A stretch of 64,000 nt of DNA, from NCBI RefSeq assembly GCF_040054535.1, contig NC_090789.1:4243197-4307196 (forward strand). The letters are read 5' to 3'. The position numbers and the translations under genes are program-made. This stretch comes from Antennarius striatus (lineage: Eukaryota; Chordata; Actinopteri; Lophiiformes; Antennariidae). How positions within the stretch are numbered: the stretch's first letter is position 1; every line of letters starts with the position of its first letter. This document shows, piece after piece, positions 52,246-63,711 of this stretch. Below the pieces are notes generated by a model, which saw only the letters and a list, made by a program, of their open reading frames with translations, did no database searches and had not been told where the DNA came from.

Positions 52246-52729
52246 CATTGAATGCTAGATAGGAGCAAAATCTGCACACCTTTAAAACAAAACAAGAACC
52301 AATGCAGTCAGAGACTGCAACATCCCACGAAAACCTTGAATTCAAAATTTTACCCTGACCTACTTGCATAGGTCAAAGATCAAAGGTAGTGCTCTGACTT
52401 GCTTTCATAGATCAAAGCAGTAGCTTTGGTCTACGGTCTCACTCACACTGGCTTTCTCCCTTGTCTATCTATCTTATCCAGTTCCTGAGTGAACAAAAGT
52501 TAAAATTTGACTTTGACCTAGTTTTCTCAAGGTCAAGGTCATCATTTCATTTTCATCCCCTTTCGCTTGAGTAATGTGCTTTTTGTTTCATCTTTCTATC
52601 TGCAACGGTTGCCAAGATATTTGGTGGACTAACGGAGGAACACACAAACGCTGACAATTACTATACATCACCGCTTTGAAGCAGAATGTGAACACTACTG
52701 TATCCTACAACCCACTTGTGATTGGAGTA

Positions 52730-52764
<35 letters not shown>

Positions 52765-53350
52765 GGGGAGGGGGGGGGGCTTTATGACTGGAAACTGGAA
52801 ACGCCCCTGTTGGAAGTCAATACCAGACATATGTCTGGCTCATGCCATCTCGATCAATGCAGTTTGACATTTACATTAAATATCGTATAGCTGATGGTGC
52901 ACAATGATCATCACCACCTCCACGCGTGGATCCAAAGTGTTTTTTCCCCCTCCATTCTTTCCAGTTTATGTCATGGTCTACGTACTTCAATCCACTCCCC
53001 GGACATTCAAAAGACTCACTAAATAAACACAGATGTGGCAATTAATCCAGAACCCCTCCACAGTTTGGGTAACTTTAAAAAAACCATTTCTATTCAGTCT
53101 ACATATTACAGACTATTTGTAAGCACATCTAGGAAATGACTACTTAACGTTTTCCCTCATTTTCAGATGAATTTAAAGCCTAGTCCTGTAAAAGACCAGC
53201 TCATAAATTCCAGGAGCATCACACCCCATCCCTCCACGTTGCGTCAAAAAGCGTAAAAAGCTGCAAAACGAACATTTTTTTACTTAAAGCAAAACGCTCA
53301 CGCCTTTAGGTAAGCTGCAGAAACCCTCAGAACACACGCTTTCTATTCCC
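52246..53350. other. Intergenic region, no gene seen
   Basis: AT-rich sequence with one (GT)n tract at 52731-52763 followed by a G run. The repeated 'aggtcaaagatcaaagg' wording at 52370-52390 may be part of an old repeat. No coding signal. Confidence 0.4.
52731..52763 (+). repeat. (TG)n microsatellite
   Basis: About 16 TG units followed directly by a G-rich run (52765-52779). Confidence 0.9.
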
Positions 53351-53981
53351 ATTATGTGTGCAGTTTCCCTTAAAATGACTCTGTCACGGTCTGACGGAAA
53401 GTCCAGATTCAGATGTAAAAGGCTGGAACCAACGACTCACTTTTTCCGACGTCCTGAGACACGGAAGGAGCTGCAGCTCTCACACTCCGCTCCGTCGTCG
53501 CTTTGCAGGGTAAGACGTTATGCAAAACAAAATTTAAAGTTAATAAGATGTTAGTTTGTGAGGCAGTGATCAGGGTTTGTCGATTAGGGAAGGAACTGAA
53601 GGGAAAAAAATTACCATCCATCTTAAGACTTAGTTTTAGTTTGGAGTTTGAAACCTCCTTCCCTGATTTCGGAATAGTTTTCTGTCAATTTATGTACAAT
53701 TAAATTAAATTGAATTTATTCTGATCTTTGAATGATGTGATTATGTAACGCATTGTTAAAACTGATGCTGATACCAATTCTAATTGGAATTTTAAATGTG
53801 TTGCTGATGGAGGCTGGGTTGTTTTAAATTTGACAGTTTGGAGCTGATCATATATTTTAATCTCTCATCTGTGAACCGATGAGTTATTACAGGTATCCAT
53901 TGATTTATAGTAGTGGAGTGGAAAGTAAAACATTTCTATCGTGGCTTGCTTCATGTACTTCATGTTTCAACCAGTTTGGAG

Positions 53982-54996
53982 ATGGTCCAGGAGGCGGTTA
54001 GCAGAGCTGAGCTCTGCCTGTCCTGCTCCCTCCTGTTGGGGCTTTGCTTTGCAGCAGATGGTGCCGGAGCAGTGGGGCCTCTTCCTGCCTTCCCCCCTCA
54101 ACAAGCCTCTAGGGAACCAGACTTTGAGGATTTGGAGTGGGGCTCTGGATCAACTCTTTTGCACCTGACTGATGGCTTCCATGCTGACAGCTCTTTCTTA
54201 AAAAAGACTCAGAGTACACCGGTCAACTGCACCCAGAGCTTCTGGTTGCCACCATCCTCTGACGTCTGTTGGGATGACTTGGCTGGACCTGAAGAGTTTG
54301 CGAGGTCTCGTCTGCTTGTTCTCCAGAATAGGGCTGCACTTCAGGCGTTGTCCACCTCTAGTGGCATGGAAGACGGGGGGAGCGCCTATGAACATCAAGC
54401 CAGGGAGGAGGTCCAGGGAATTCTTTCAGATCACCAAAGTATGGTGGAAACTATGCAGACCATGGAGAGGGTGTTTGTCACTTTGGAGGAGAAGAGAAAA
54501 GAAGGGAAGGAGCAGGAGGCCCTCACAAGGTGAGACATTGTTTACTGATTAAATAATTATAGATTGTATTCACATATTTGTGAGTTTTGGGAAAGAACTG
54601 ATATCACAATAAAACAGAGTACAGTATAAAACAAAACATAAAAAAATACACTGCACTTACTTCTCAACAAGCAGGATCCCATGAAAACAACATCCAGATA
54701 TGGAGATGAGTCCTTAAATGTTTGTATAAAGTGAATGCAAACAATCCTTCCTCTAGATATGAGACAAACATGCCTTATTATTGGATAGTTAAAAATTCAG
54801 GGGATTGTCTTACCCTGTCAGGATATTAACTTGTGGTTTAATTGCTTTCAGCTTGAAGCAGCATCTTTCCACCACAAGAGACAACATCATTGGAAGAGAG
54901 CGTGTGGCAAACATCCTGGAGGATCATTTTTCCAACTTAGAGAAGACTCTGCTAAACATCCATCTTCGACTCTCTAAACTCAAACAGTGGAAATGA
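53982..54996 (+). CDS. Predicted secreted coiled-coil protein, family not recognised
   Basis: Two coding exons, 53982-54529 and 54852-54996, join in phase 2 (AG|C) to give 230 residues. An upstream noncoding exon ending at 53509 (donor gcagg|gtaaga) is likely, with the next acceptor at 53973-53974. The N-terminus, MVQEAVSRAELCLSCSLLLG then LCFA|ADG, looks like a cleavable signal peptide. The middle is low complexity and then carries CTQSFWLPPSSDVCWDDLAG with two nearby cysteines. From about residue 105 it is helical (ARSRLLVLQNRAALQALS, then REEVQGILSDHQSMVETMQT), and exon 3 is a coiled coil ending NIHLRLSKLKQWK. It reads like a conserved vertebrate protein I cannot name. A poly(A) signal AATAAA lies at 55316-55321. 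It is convergent with chrac1. Confidence 0.75.
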
Positions 54997-55315
54997 CAAG
55001 AATCTTCCTTTATCGACTCTAATTCCAACATATTTTTATACTACAGCTGAGAAATTTTAGCATACAACACTGTTTATGTGCAAATTTGTTATGAACTTTT
55101 AAGGATCCTCATTAATCAGTGATGTACAGATGTATGATCAAATGTAAAATAGAAGGAGGTAAACAGTTGGTTTTAAAAACCTAGTGCAGATGAATGGATT
55201 GCACAAAGTAGTACTGCATGCTCAGGACCATGTTCGTGTTTATTATGAGGAGGTAAAACAGTCATCACCAGATGTCATTAAATCATCTACGGCATAACTG
55301 GATTCAGCAGAGATG

Positions 55316-55321
55316 AATAAA
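55316..55321 (+). terminator. Poly(A) signal of the secreted coiled-coil gene
   Basis: Canonical AATAAA 320 bp after the stop codon, on the same strand. Confidence 0.5.
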
Positions 55322-56761
55322 CCTCATGTTATCAGGGACAAGCTGTTCTTGTAGTTTTTATATTTTCCTTGTTGCCAAAAGGCCCCACATGGAGACCTCA
55401 TGGTGAAGCTGGCAGCTTCTAGCAAACTTGCAGGACGCTCGCAAATCTTGGAAAGCAGTGTGTAACACGATTGACATCAAACAGCAGACATATTTATTTT
55501 AATACACATTTTAATTAATTTGTAACTCGCTGAATGCCAAAGTGTTCTTTAATAGTTGTACCTATTCGCGTCAATTTTAATTTGAAGATACACCAAATTC
55601 ATTGACTTTGTAATTAAAACTGGAAACAAAAGGCGTTTCAAACTTTTATTATGACAAACTGCAGCAAATGCAAACAGTACAATGTGTTTAAAAAATATGT
55701 ATAATTTAAAATCAGTAAATTCAGACAAACTTAGAGCATGTCTACACGACTGTGTTTTAACAGAATAGCTAAAATGCTAAAGGTGTGGCCTCCAGCTGTG
55801 TGGCAGGGCTCCCACTGAGTTACGATATACATATCTGCTGCATGGAGTGAGGTCACAAGTGGTGGAGAGAACATTGTGTTCTCTTTAAGACTGTGTGTGG
55901 AAAATAGGCATGAATTTTACAGGACAACACAGTAACCTTCAAAGATAATGCAGGATTTTACAGAAAAAACGTGTTATTAGCAACAATAATGTTTTAGCCT
56001 ACTCCAAAGATGTGTCTTTATATATTTTAATTTAGAAGGAAACTTTAGGGACTATTAACTTATAATTTATTTGAAACTGTTTAGTTTATGTAATTGCAAT
56101 TTTTAATTTGTAGCATCAAGTATTTTTCTTAGACCTACAGTACGACTTCTGGTAAGACCAAGTGTGTTGTGTTTGAGTTGGTGCCATACAATTTTGTGAA
56201 AAACTGACACTTGACTATTTATTTTTTCTGCAATAGTGCAAAATTCATCCAGGAATTTCCACTTGATGACTTTAACCTATTAATCAATACAGAAGTTTTT
56301 TTGAAAGCTTTGCATGAAAAGAGCAGTGATTTGGAAAATATAAAAAATGGCTCCAACAAACTAAACTAATTTCCATCAAACTAAATCACATCTGACTTCT
56401 CTTCGAGAAAATAACCTTGAGTTTTTACCTTTTGATAAATCAGACAAAAAATACGCAGCATGACATCACTGGGTTCCTATTCCTCAGGCTTTCTTTACAT
56501 TGCACATACAGTATGCACTCTGCAGTGTCAATGCTGAAACAACATATTGTGCAGTCTGAGTTTTCATTATATTTCATGTTTGCGCTCTTCATTATTCAGT
56601 TCTATGTCCTGAACCTCTTTCATGATACTAACAGCAAAAGTGACTCAATGTTCTTAAAAGCAATCAGAAAGTTCAGAGTGTCTCTTCCGTCATTTTGATC
56701 TCAATGACTGCCGTGTTCTTTTGACATCTGACCAGACATGAAATGCATCCAGTGTCCTTTT
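55322..56761 (-). other. Space between convergent genes; probable chrac1 3' UTR
   Basis: No coding signal. Minus-strand AATAAA signals (TTTATT on the plus strand) occur at 55493-55498 and 55645-55650, which would give chrac1 a 3' UTR of just over 1 kb. This is inferred. Confidence 0.4.
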
Positions 56762-57881
56762 TCAGTAGTCAGCATCCTCCTCTTGCATTTGTTCCAAAGA
56801 CTTGAGGTAGTCTCTAGCCAAGATCTTCTTGGGTAGAATATCTGTGAGTCAAGAAGAGAATATTATACTGTGTTTAAACTGTTTCATACAATCACTGCTC
56901 ATCCACTAATAGCTACCCAACTTGACAACTAGTTTATAATCACTGATGTTTTTCATAGTGATTAAATGCTAAAAATACAGACAAAAAATGAATTGAAACC
57001 CACTGAGAACTGCTGTGATATGACACGATGCAACGTTATAAGATGTGGGGGATCATGTAACGTCATACATCTGTTGTTAGTGAGGTACCAACAACTCTTT
57101 TGTATGAAGAACAGCCTTGGAAAGCTGAAATATAAATCAATATTGACCTTACAATTATCAGAGTCTGAATGAACGTTGGATGGATCTTTATAAGCTGTGC
57201 AAAATGTTAAAAACATATTTCAGCTTCCCACAAACAGCAACCAAAAGTTAACAATGCAACTGTCGTGTATTTTTATTGTGTTTTTGCTTTCATTGCAGTT
57301 ATATGTGAACTATACTGTATGTATCTAATACATAACCATAATCTCTTTACATTCTGAAAGGACCCAAGTTAATTTAATGTCTAGTGTCCAGTCCCTCGAC
57401 TAGAAGACATCAGCTAGTGGGTCTAACCTGTGAGGAAGTGAAACGTCTCTGTCTCCTCCGCCGTGTGAGCAAGATCGCTGTACGATAGGGAATTGGTTTC
57501 TTTCCCGGAGCCGTTGCTGAACGAGGACTGCGCCAAATGCTGGACAAACAACTCCTGCGACAACACAAGAGAAAGAAACAGACGAGAAACTCACAAAAGG
57601 TCGATCCAAAATGGAAACTTGACCAGTTTCATGACAAGCTAACGTCAAGCTAATCCTGTTAGCTGTGGCAGACGTTCATGTAGCACTGCGCTGACTGAAC
57701 TGATGTAGCATAAAGAGCTTACTGTAGCCTTGGTGGTGAGAAACAGGGCGTCCTGATTGATGCTGGAGACATCAGGGGAGCTCTTCATTATCAACCTTAC
57801 TCTAGAAATTGGAAGTGAGATGTTCTTTTTGTTGGTTGACGTTTGGTCGCCTTTGTCGGTATTGTTTTGAGACATCTTCAT
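56762..57881 (-). CDS. chrac1: Chromatin accessibility complex protein 1 (CHRAC-15)
   Basis: Three exons on the minus strand, 57881-57723, 57554-57428 and 56841-56762, join (phase 0, then phase 1) into 121 residues. After a polar N-terminus comes a histone fold of the NF-YC/H2A-like type at about residues 20-100. It includes ISLPISRVRLIMKSSPDVSS, NQDALFLTTKATELFVQHLA, SYSDLAHTAEETETFHFLTD and ILPKKILARDYLKSL, all close to human CHRAC1. The C-terminal acidic tail is short (QMQEEDADY) compared with human (131 residues). Known role: pairs with POLE3 in the CHRAC nucleosome-remodelling complex with ACF1 and SNF2H, in the nucleus. A second ATG at 57875 would remove two residues. It is head to head with gatad1 and convergent with the secreted coiled-coil gene. 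Confidence 0.95.
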
Positions 57882-58991
57882 CAAGACGCGGCGCCAGACA
57901 CAGCCAGCGATTCAAGTATTGTTTTGAACTATGATGTCACGTGTTCTTCTTCTCCTCCATGGTAACAGTACTTGCTTTCCCTGTCTCTGCTCTACCGCCA
58001 CCTGCTGGAGTGGAGTTACATCGTTCAAAAATACTGTACAGTACTTAATTACAGTACTGTACTGTCAGTCTGAAATCCACCGCAGAGAGAGGTCAACGTG
58101 GATTAAAATTATCTATATGTCTATAGCTTGAGTAGAGCAGGCTGATAATTAACATCATACAAGGTTTGGTTATATTACACCTGAAAGTTGTGGAGATGTG
58201 CAAATGAAGAATCATAAAGCTTTGAATTGGTTTCAGTTCAAAGCTTCTTGAGGCTTCATTTTCTCTAGTAGGACACTACTTGACGCAAATAATATCAGTT
58301 AGCATGACTTTGAAGTGTGTGGCATTTTGCAGAAGGCCTGTGAATAAAAATAAACTATGCAAAACATGTATAGGGTTGCAAAAAATAACTTTGGACATTC
58401 CCTGCACAGTGGCAGTCCTCCAATCCAGTGGTGGCGTTTGACTACAACGCGTAAAAGATTTTTTTTTTATTTTTGCAAAAACACTTTAATCACATTCAAA
58501 CATGGAAAGCCGGTTTCAATAAAGCACAGAAGAACTGGAGTTCGTGTGTTTTTAAGCTATGAAATGTTTTGTGATACTCTACTATCTACAAAAGCACAAA
58601 CTTGCGCACTTGGAATTTCAAGAAAAGTGACTCTATTTTAATGTCCTACGTCACAATGACAACAGCTACTCTGGTCCTTCTTCTTCTGACGTCACAAGAC
58701 TGCGCCAGCTTTCAAGAATCAACCAATCAATGCAAAGCTTACATTAGCAATGGCGGAGATGTGGCTCTGAATCAGGTTGATTTTGGACGCTGTCGTCATT
58801 AAAATAATTAGTTATTATTTTAATATAGATAACAGTTAGAGGTCCGTCTTTCATAAAAAGAAAACATGCCTGTTTGTTATTTGTAGGGGTCACAGTTGAG
58901 TGATTTTGGTGCTAAACGGTTAGCAGGAGCTAAACGAACCACCGTCAGTATTCATTTCTACAGCAGTCGCGTCCTGTCCTGAGGCTTCACT
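57882..58991. promoter_or_regulatory. chrac1-gatad1 intergenic region with chrac1 promoter motifs
   Basis: The 1.1 kb between divergent start codons. Close to chrac1 there is a CRE/E-box composite (TGATGTCACGTG, with TCACGTG at 57937-57943), then CCATGGTAAC at 57957-57966, an RFX X-box-like half site. The middle (about 58140-58900) is AT-rich and shows no gene. The gatad1 side becomes mildly GC-rich after 58900. The distance is rather long for a single shared promoter. Confidence 0.4.
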
Positions 58992-60283
58992 ATGCCTCTG
59001 GGAATAAAACCATGCTGTGCTGTCTGCAAGACCAACTCTTCGTCGATGTGGAAGAAAGGAAACCAGGGAGAGATCCTCTGCAACAACTGCACAGGGAAGA
59101 GTAGCGGTGGCGTAGCATCAGGACCCTCGATTTCATCCACCATTCAACCCAGCAATGGTGGGGTAAAGCAGGTCGGTCAGTATGTATGAAGGGTTATTCT
59201 GCACGGAATAGTTGGCTACCTAGTGTCGTGGCAGATCCAATTTTGAGAATGTGATTACACTTTGCTATTAATGCGTTTGCTTGTATTCCAAAGCCAATGC
59301 TTTGAAGATATGGACTTTTGTATTGCTTTTGTTTTTAGTCCAAGCAGGAAATTCACAGGAGGTCTGCACGCCTGAGAAGCACCAAATACAAGGCTCCTGC
59401 ATCTGAAAAGAAAGTCTCAACAAAAGGAAAGGGGAGAAGACACATTTTCAAACTCAAAAACGTAAGTTACAAATAGATTTGATAAGAAAATATAACTATT
59501 AATCACATTACGGTGCTGCGTCATGAATTTATGAGTTTGATCCATATCTAATGCTAACCTTCTTTTTTTCAGCCGATCAAAGCACCAGAATCTGTTGCAA
59601 CAATTATCACTTCAGAATCTGTATTTTATAAGGTATTGTGTTTGCAGTATTTTTCTCCCAAAGTGAAAATAATTTATTGTTCTGTCCAGCCTCAAAAATC
59701 ATACTTCAGGGATTTATCAAAACATTTTTGACATAATTGCATCTATACTTACTGTTATTTTGTACTAAGACTTCATGATGAATACATTTAAAAGAGAAAT
59801 CCAGGTTCTTGATATCTTCAGTGTTTGTGTTTGTGTCTACAGGGTGTATACTACCAGACAGGTGATGTGATCAAGGTTACAGATGAGGAAGATGGGAAAC
59901 CGTATTATGCGCAGATCAGAGGGTTTGTGCAGGACCAGTACTGTGAAAAGAGTGCTGCACTAACCTGGCTGATCCCCACCCAGTCCAGCCCAAAGGACCA
60001 GTTTGATCCGGGGACATACATTGTTGGTAAGATAAAGTTTTTACATTAAATGGGAAAGTTATATAACGATTTAAAGACCACAAATCTTCTATTAGGTCCA
60101 GAGGAGGATCTGCCTAGAAAGATGGAGTACCTGGAGTTTGTGTGCCACGCCCCCTCTGATTATTTCAAGTCCAGCAGCTCGTTCCCCACCATCCCCATTC
60201 GGCCAGAGAAGGGCTATGTCTGGACTCACATAGGACCCACACCAACCCACACTGTCAAAGAGTCTGTGAGTGGCAGCAGTTAA
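58992..60283 (+). CDS. gatad1: GATA zinc finger domain-containing protein 1
   Basis: Five exons: 58992-59171, 59339-59461, 59573-59632, 59843-60026 and 60096-60283. They join to 244 residues (human about 269). The GATA-type finger is at the N-terminus (MPLGIKPCCAVCKTNSSSMW), with cysteines 9, 12, 30 and 33. The human Gly-rich linker after the finger is much shorter here, which accounts for most of the length difference. Exon 2 is basic (SKQEIHRRSARLRSTKYKAP). Exons 3-5 carry the conserved reader-like part (GVYYQTGDVIKV, KPYYAQIRGFVQDQYCEKSA, PEEDLPRKMEYLEFVCHAPS). Known role: a nuclear protein found with histone H3K4me3-binding complexes; human variants are linked to dilated cardiomyopathy. 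The exon 1 donor is gtcggt, a weak site; a better gtatgt 10 bp on would break the frame. AATAAA at 60491-60496 probably ends the message. Confidence 0.95.
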
Positions 60284-60490
60284 TATAACTGCAGTATGGA
60301 CCTGTTCCTTCATTTTTTTAACAGACATGTACATTTATGAAACATAAAGAGAACAAAAACGGTTCTTAACTACTGCCACTACTTCAGATTGAAGGCATGT
60401 TATGGTTTGATACAAAAGAAAACGGAAGTGACTGCATTTCAAGCAACTTTTATTCACAGAAGAAACATTGGAATTCAATTTCTATTTTGT

Positions 60491-60496
60491 AATAAA
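60491..60496 (+). terminator. gatad1 poly(A) signal
   Basis: Canonical AATAAA 208 bp after the stop codon, followed within 30 bp by a T-rich stretch. Confidence 0.65.
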
Positions 60497-60499
60497 GAA

Positions 60500-61665
60500 A
60501 AGTGACTTTTTTCACTATAATTTTGTCTGTGATTGTTCTAAAATAGTACTGATTCCTTTATTGAATTACTGTGGTATAATAGACCTATTGTTTTTTTTAA
60601 CCTACAATTTTGGCAATTATATCTAATTTTTTTCCCTTTGTAAATGATTTGTGTATAAAATGACATGTTGGCACTGTCACAGTGATAGAAACAGTAAAGA
60701 TCTACATGCACTCTCAGCACATAAAGTTCTGTAGTGCAGAGAACATTTGATGTGTGTTATTATTTGATGAAGGTTGTTGAAGTTACGGCTGTGACACAGT
60801 GGTGTCTGAGTTCTTGGAACGACCATGATGCTGAGTCAGTCTGGTGAATCTGTGATGTCAAAAAAAACGACAGCTGGTCGTCTCTCACTGTCGCCTGGAT
60901 GCAACGTTAATACCATACATAATGTGCTGTACTGGCACAATATCTGCACAGGTCCATCAGTCTTATGTGGGAATTATTTGGGGAAATTACGACAATTCTG
61001 GTAGGATATACATTTTCTTTTCTTACATTCAATTGTTCTGGTTGTTGACTTAAAGTGTTCATAATTTTGTTTTTTCACATTTAAATTCAAATATCTATTC
61101 TTAAGAACCCTGACTATTTTTGTGATGGTGTACTTGCAACACTAAATCAGTGGAATACTGTACTTAGATTAATGGGATACAGAATATCCATCAAAAGAAG
61201 TTTTTATACGGCACTGGTCAAGTATGTGTAAATGCACACACAGGTAAACAACATGTCAGAGTCAATGATCTACAGTCAAAGAATTTAAAACCTATCACTC
61301 ATTTTTGGTTAAATGGTAACCTTTCCTCCAAGGAAAAAAAATCACATTGATGAGTTAATGATCTGACAATGAGTGAACAATGAGTTCACTTATAAGCCAT
61401 CTTTAAATTATATGTGATAAACATAAATTATGGATTTTTCACTTATCTGCATCTCAGATCATTTAGTTGCTCAGACAGGAGACTCATTTCCCTCTTTAGT
61501 TCCACCCTGTGGCGACCAAGGAGAACTACATAAGATTTTCCTGTCACTCGTTCCTTCACAAGGGAAAGACGGAACAGGGGTAGAGAAGGTGACGTCTTTC
61601 AGATTTCATGGCCAAAACCTTGCTTCATGCCAACATCCTTCCCACTGCAGAGTGTACTTTTCAGT
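60500..61665. other. Intergenic region, no gene seen
   Basis: AT-rich, with no ORF that resembles a protein. The stretch at 61460-61640 may belong to an old repeat, but I cannot assign it. Confidence 0.4.
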
Positions 61666-61666
61666 G

Positions 61667-61765
61667 GTGGTCTAGCTGTCAGAATTTGGTGCTCACCGCC
61701 GCAGCCCAGGTTCGATTCCCAGTCAGGGAACACAGTCTTCAATTACCCCTTGGGGACAAATAACT
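61667..61765 (+). repeat. tRNA-derived SINE with L2-type tail
   Basis: Starts GTGGTCTAGCTGTCAG (box A-like). It has a perfect box B, GGTTCGATTCC, at 61709-61719, and ends 'ccccttggggacaaataact', the tail shared with fish L2-type LINEs. About 100 bp, so head and tail are nearly adjacent. The tail motif is what the LINE machinery is thought to recognise. Confidence 0.65.
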
Positions 61766-61769
61766 TTTT

Positions 61770-62698
61770 TTTATTGAATACTCACTGCAGGAAGCCTCAT
61801 TCCATGCTATGAGATGCAGCCTCACATCTTGGGTCTATGCCTGGTGGTATTTTACCCTGTTCAAACCCTCATGTGTTCCTTTGACCTCTTGACCCCAGAC
61901 ACATGAGCAACATCATTATCATCATCATTACTATCTCCCTTGATGAAAGCATTTTAAACACATTAAAAATATGTGATATGGGTGGCTATAATTCATGGAA
62001 CTGATGCGTAGTTTTGAAGGTTGACTGCTGCTGAGCGCTCATTTGTATTATGAGAAACTGTTATCTAATGCAAATAAAGTCTCCAGACTTAAGAGTGCTA
62101 CTTCTATGTATTATTTCTCAGTTTGTCACGTATGCTTAAAATGACCATGAATTTATTAATTGTTAATAATTTCTCACATTTTACTTCATAACAGCAACAC
62201 ATTGATATATTATCCTATGTAACAGGTTGTGCAACAGGCTGATTATAACCTCAGCAAACATGTGACATGTAATGTAAGAGTGACAGCGGACATTCACTGA
62301 GGCAGGTTTGGAAAAGGAAGAGTGATATTTACTATCAGTCTTTTGTATCTAAACCTCTCTTGGGTCCTTGCAACTGGTTTGTGAAGTGTAGTCCCCACAA
62401 AGAGGTGTGAATAGTGACATGCTTTGATGTTGTTCCCACTCGTCCCTCTGGTAAATGTTGCAAATGGATAATGTCCCTGATGAAGGGCGTGAGACAGCTG
62501 TTTCTATTAATAACCTATCTCCCTGCTTACCACGAGACCTACATACGTTCCCCCTGCACGTCTGGGCCCAGACAAAAATATACAACACCCAGGCAGATAG
62601 CGACACAGGAAATCGAGGCAGAGGAAGCAAAACATTCATGGACAGAGCTGTTTGACTGTGGAGAAATGCAAAAAGAAATTGAAATAAAACCAGGAAAC
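61770..62698. other. Upstream region of lrrc14b
   Basis: AT-rich with a short ATC-rich stretch (61912-61930). The last 290 bp is open in the lrrc14b frame, but the extra residues do not look like the family, so it is read as 5' UTR or promoter. Confidence 0.4.
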
Positions 62699-63711
62699 AT
62701 GAAGTCGCTGCGTTTCCTTGCTGCTGAGAGCTTCATCCAGAGTGGCCCGAATGCTCAGGAGAACCTCAAGTGTGTGTCTTTCAATCTCTACCCACTCCTC
62801 TTTAAAGCCTGCTACCTCCATGAGAAGTCAGATCTGCTTCATGATCTGGTTCAAACGTGGCCTCTTCCTGAACTCAACCTGCGTAAGCTCCTCGGAAAGA
62901 CAGTCGACTGCCAGATGGACCTCACTTCCCGCACCTGTCGGCTTTGTCTGACGTCAATTATAACTGGCTTAAAGGTACTTACATTATTTGAAATATTCAT
63001 ATTCTTGACTTATTCGTTAATCAGTTCTTATATTTGTGGCCAAAATTGGTTATATATTGTATACTATTTTCTTCTTGTTCTAAAGGATCATGTGCTGTCT
63101 CCTGCAACAACTTACGCCAAGAATCTGCATGTGGTTGACTTGACCGCTCTGAGAGATGTGGAACATCAGACCTGTCCCTGTCGGAAAACCCTGGGTCGAT
63201 GGGCAAGAACCCAGCTCTTAACCCAAATGTGCTATGAGATCATGGTGGCTATGCAAACAATTAAGTCCTCATCTCCTTTCGAAACATCTATTGACGTCTG
63301 TCTGAAAGGCTTTGTCACAGGCCGCAACTACGAGCTGGTGACTCAGGCTTTCCTTCTCCTGCGCTACTGTCCGCTGAAGCTTCGTTTTGTTGACTTTCGG
63401 GCAGATTCCCTCACCCTGAAGCAGCTGTTCTATGTTCTTCGCCTAGCACAACCTGAATGCATTTCAAAACTGGAGGTGGTGCATAATGTTCCCCTGGAGG
63501 CTGTACACCTGGAGGTGCTGCTGTCCAGGGTAGAATTCCCCAAACTACAGTCCTTGACGCTCCCGGCTGGAGCGTTGGACTTTAGGAGGTTGGGTTCTGA
63601 TGAAGAGGATCTGCTGGCAACCATTGGCAATTTGCTGGCTGGACTGGGCAGCATGACTGAGCTCTATGTTGGTTTCTCCACTCTAACTGGACACCTACGC
63701 AGACTGCTCAG
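62699..63711 (+). CDS. lrrc14b: Leucine-rich repeat-containing protein 14B, 5' part (runs off the window)
   Basis: Exons 62699-62974 and 63086-63711 join in phase 0. The second ends CTC AG|gtgagt in phase 2, and the remaining exons lie beyond the window. The start [16 protein letters not shown] matches the LRRC14B start (MRSLRF...) and is preferred to an in-frame ATG at 62414. The visible 300 residues include [80 protein letters not shown] and [13 protein letters not shown]-like repeats (here [20 protein letters not shown]). These are the early leucine-rich repeats of the PRAME/LRRC14 type. The wording favours LRRC14B over LRRC14. LRRC14B is little studied and, as I recall, expressed mainly in striated muscle. 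The 111-nt intron between the exons has no in-frame stop. Confidence 0.9.

Noticed and set aside
58029-58070. A tacagtactgta-rich inverted repeat that recalls miR-101
   Set aside because: The mature miR-101 sequence continues differently after the ninth base, the stem is only about 10 bp, and no miR-101-like star arm is present.
62414-62698. N-terminal extension of lrrc14b from an ATG at 62414
   Set aside because: The extra 95 residues are not LRRC14B-like, and the family starts at MKSLRF/MRSLRF.
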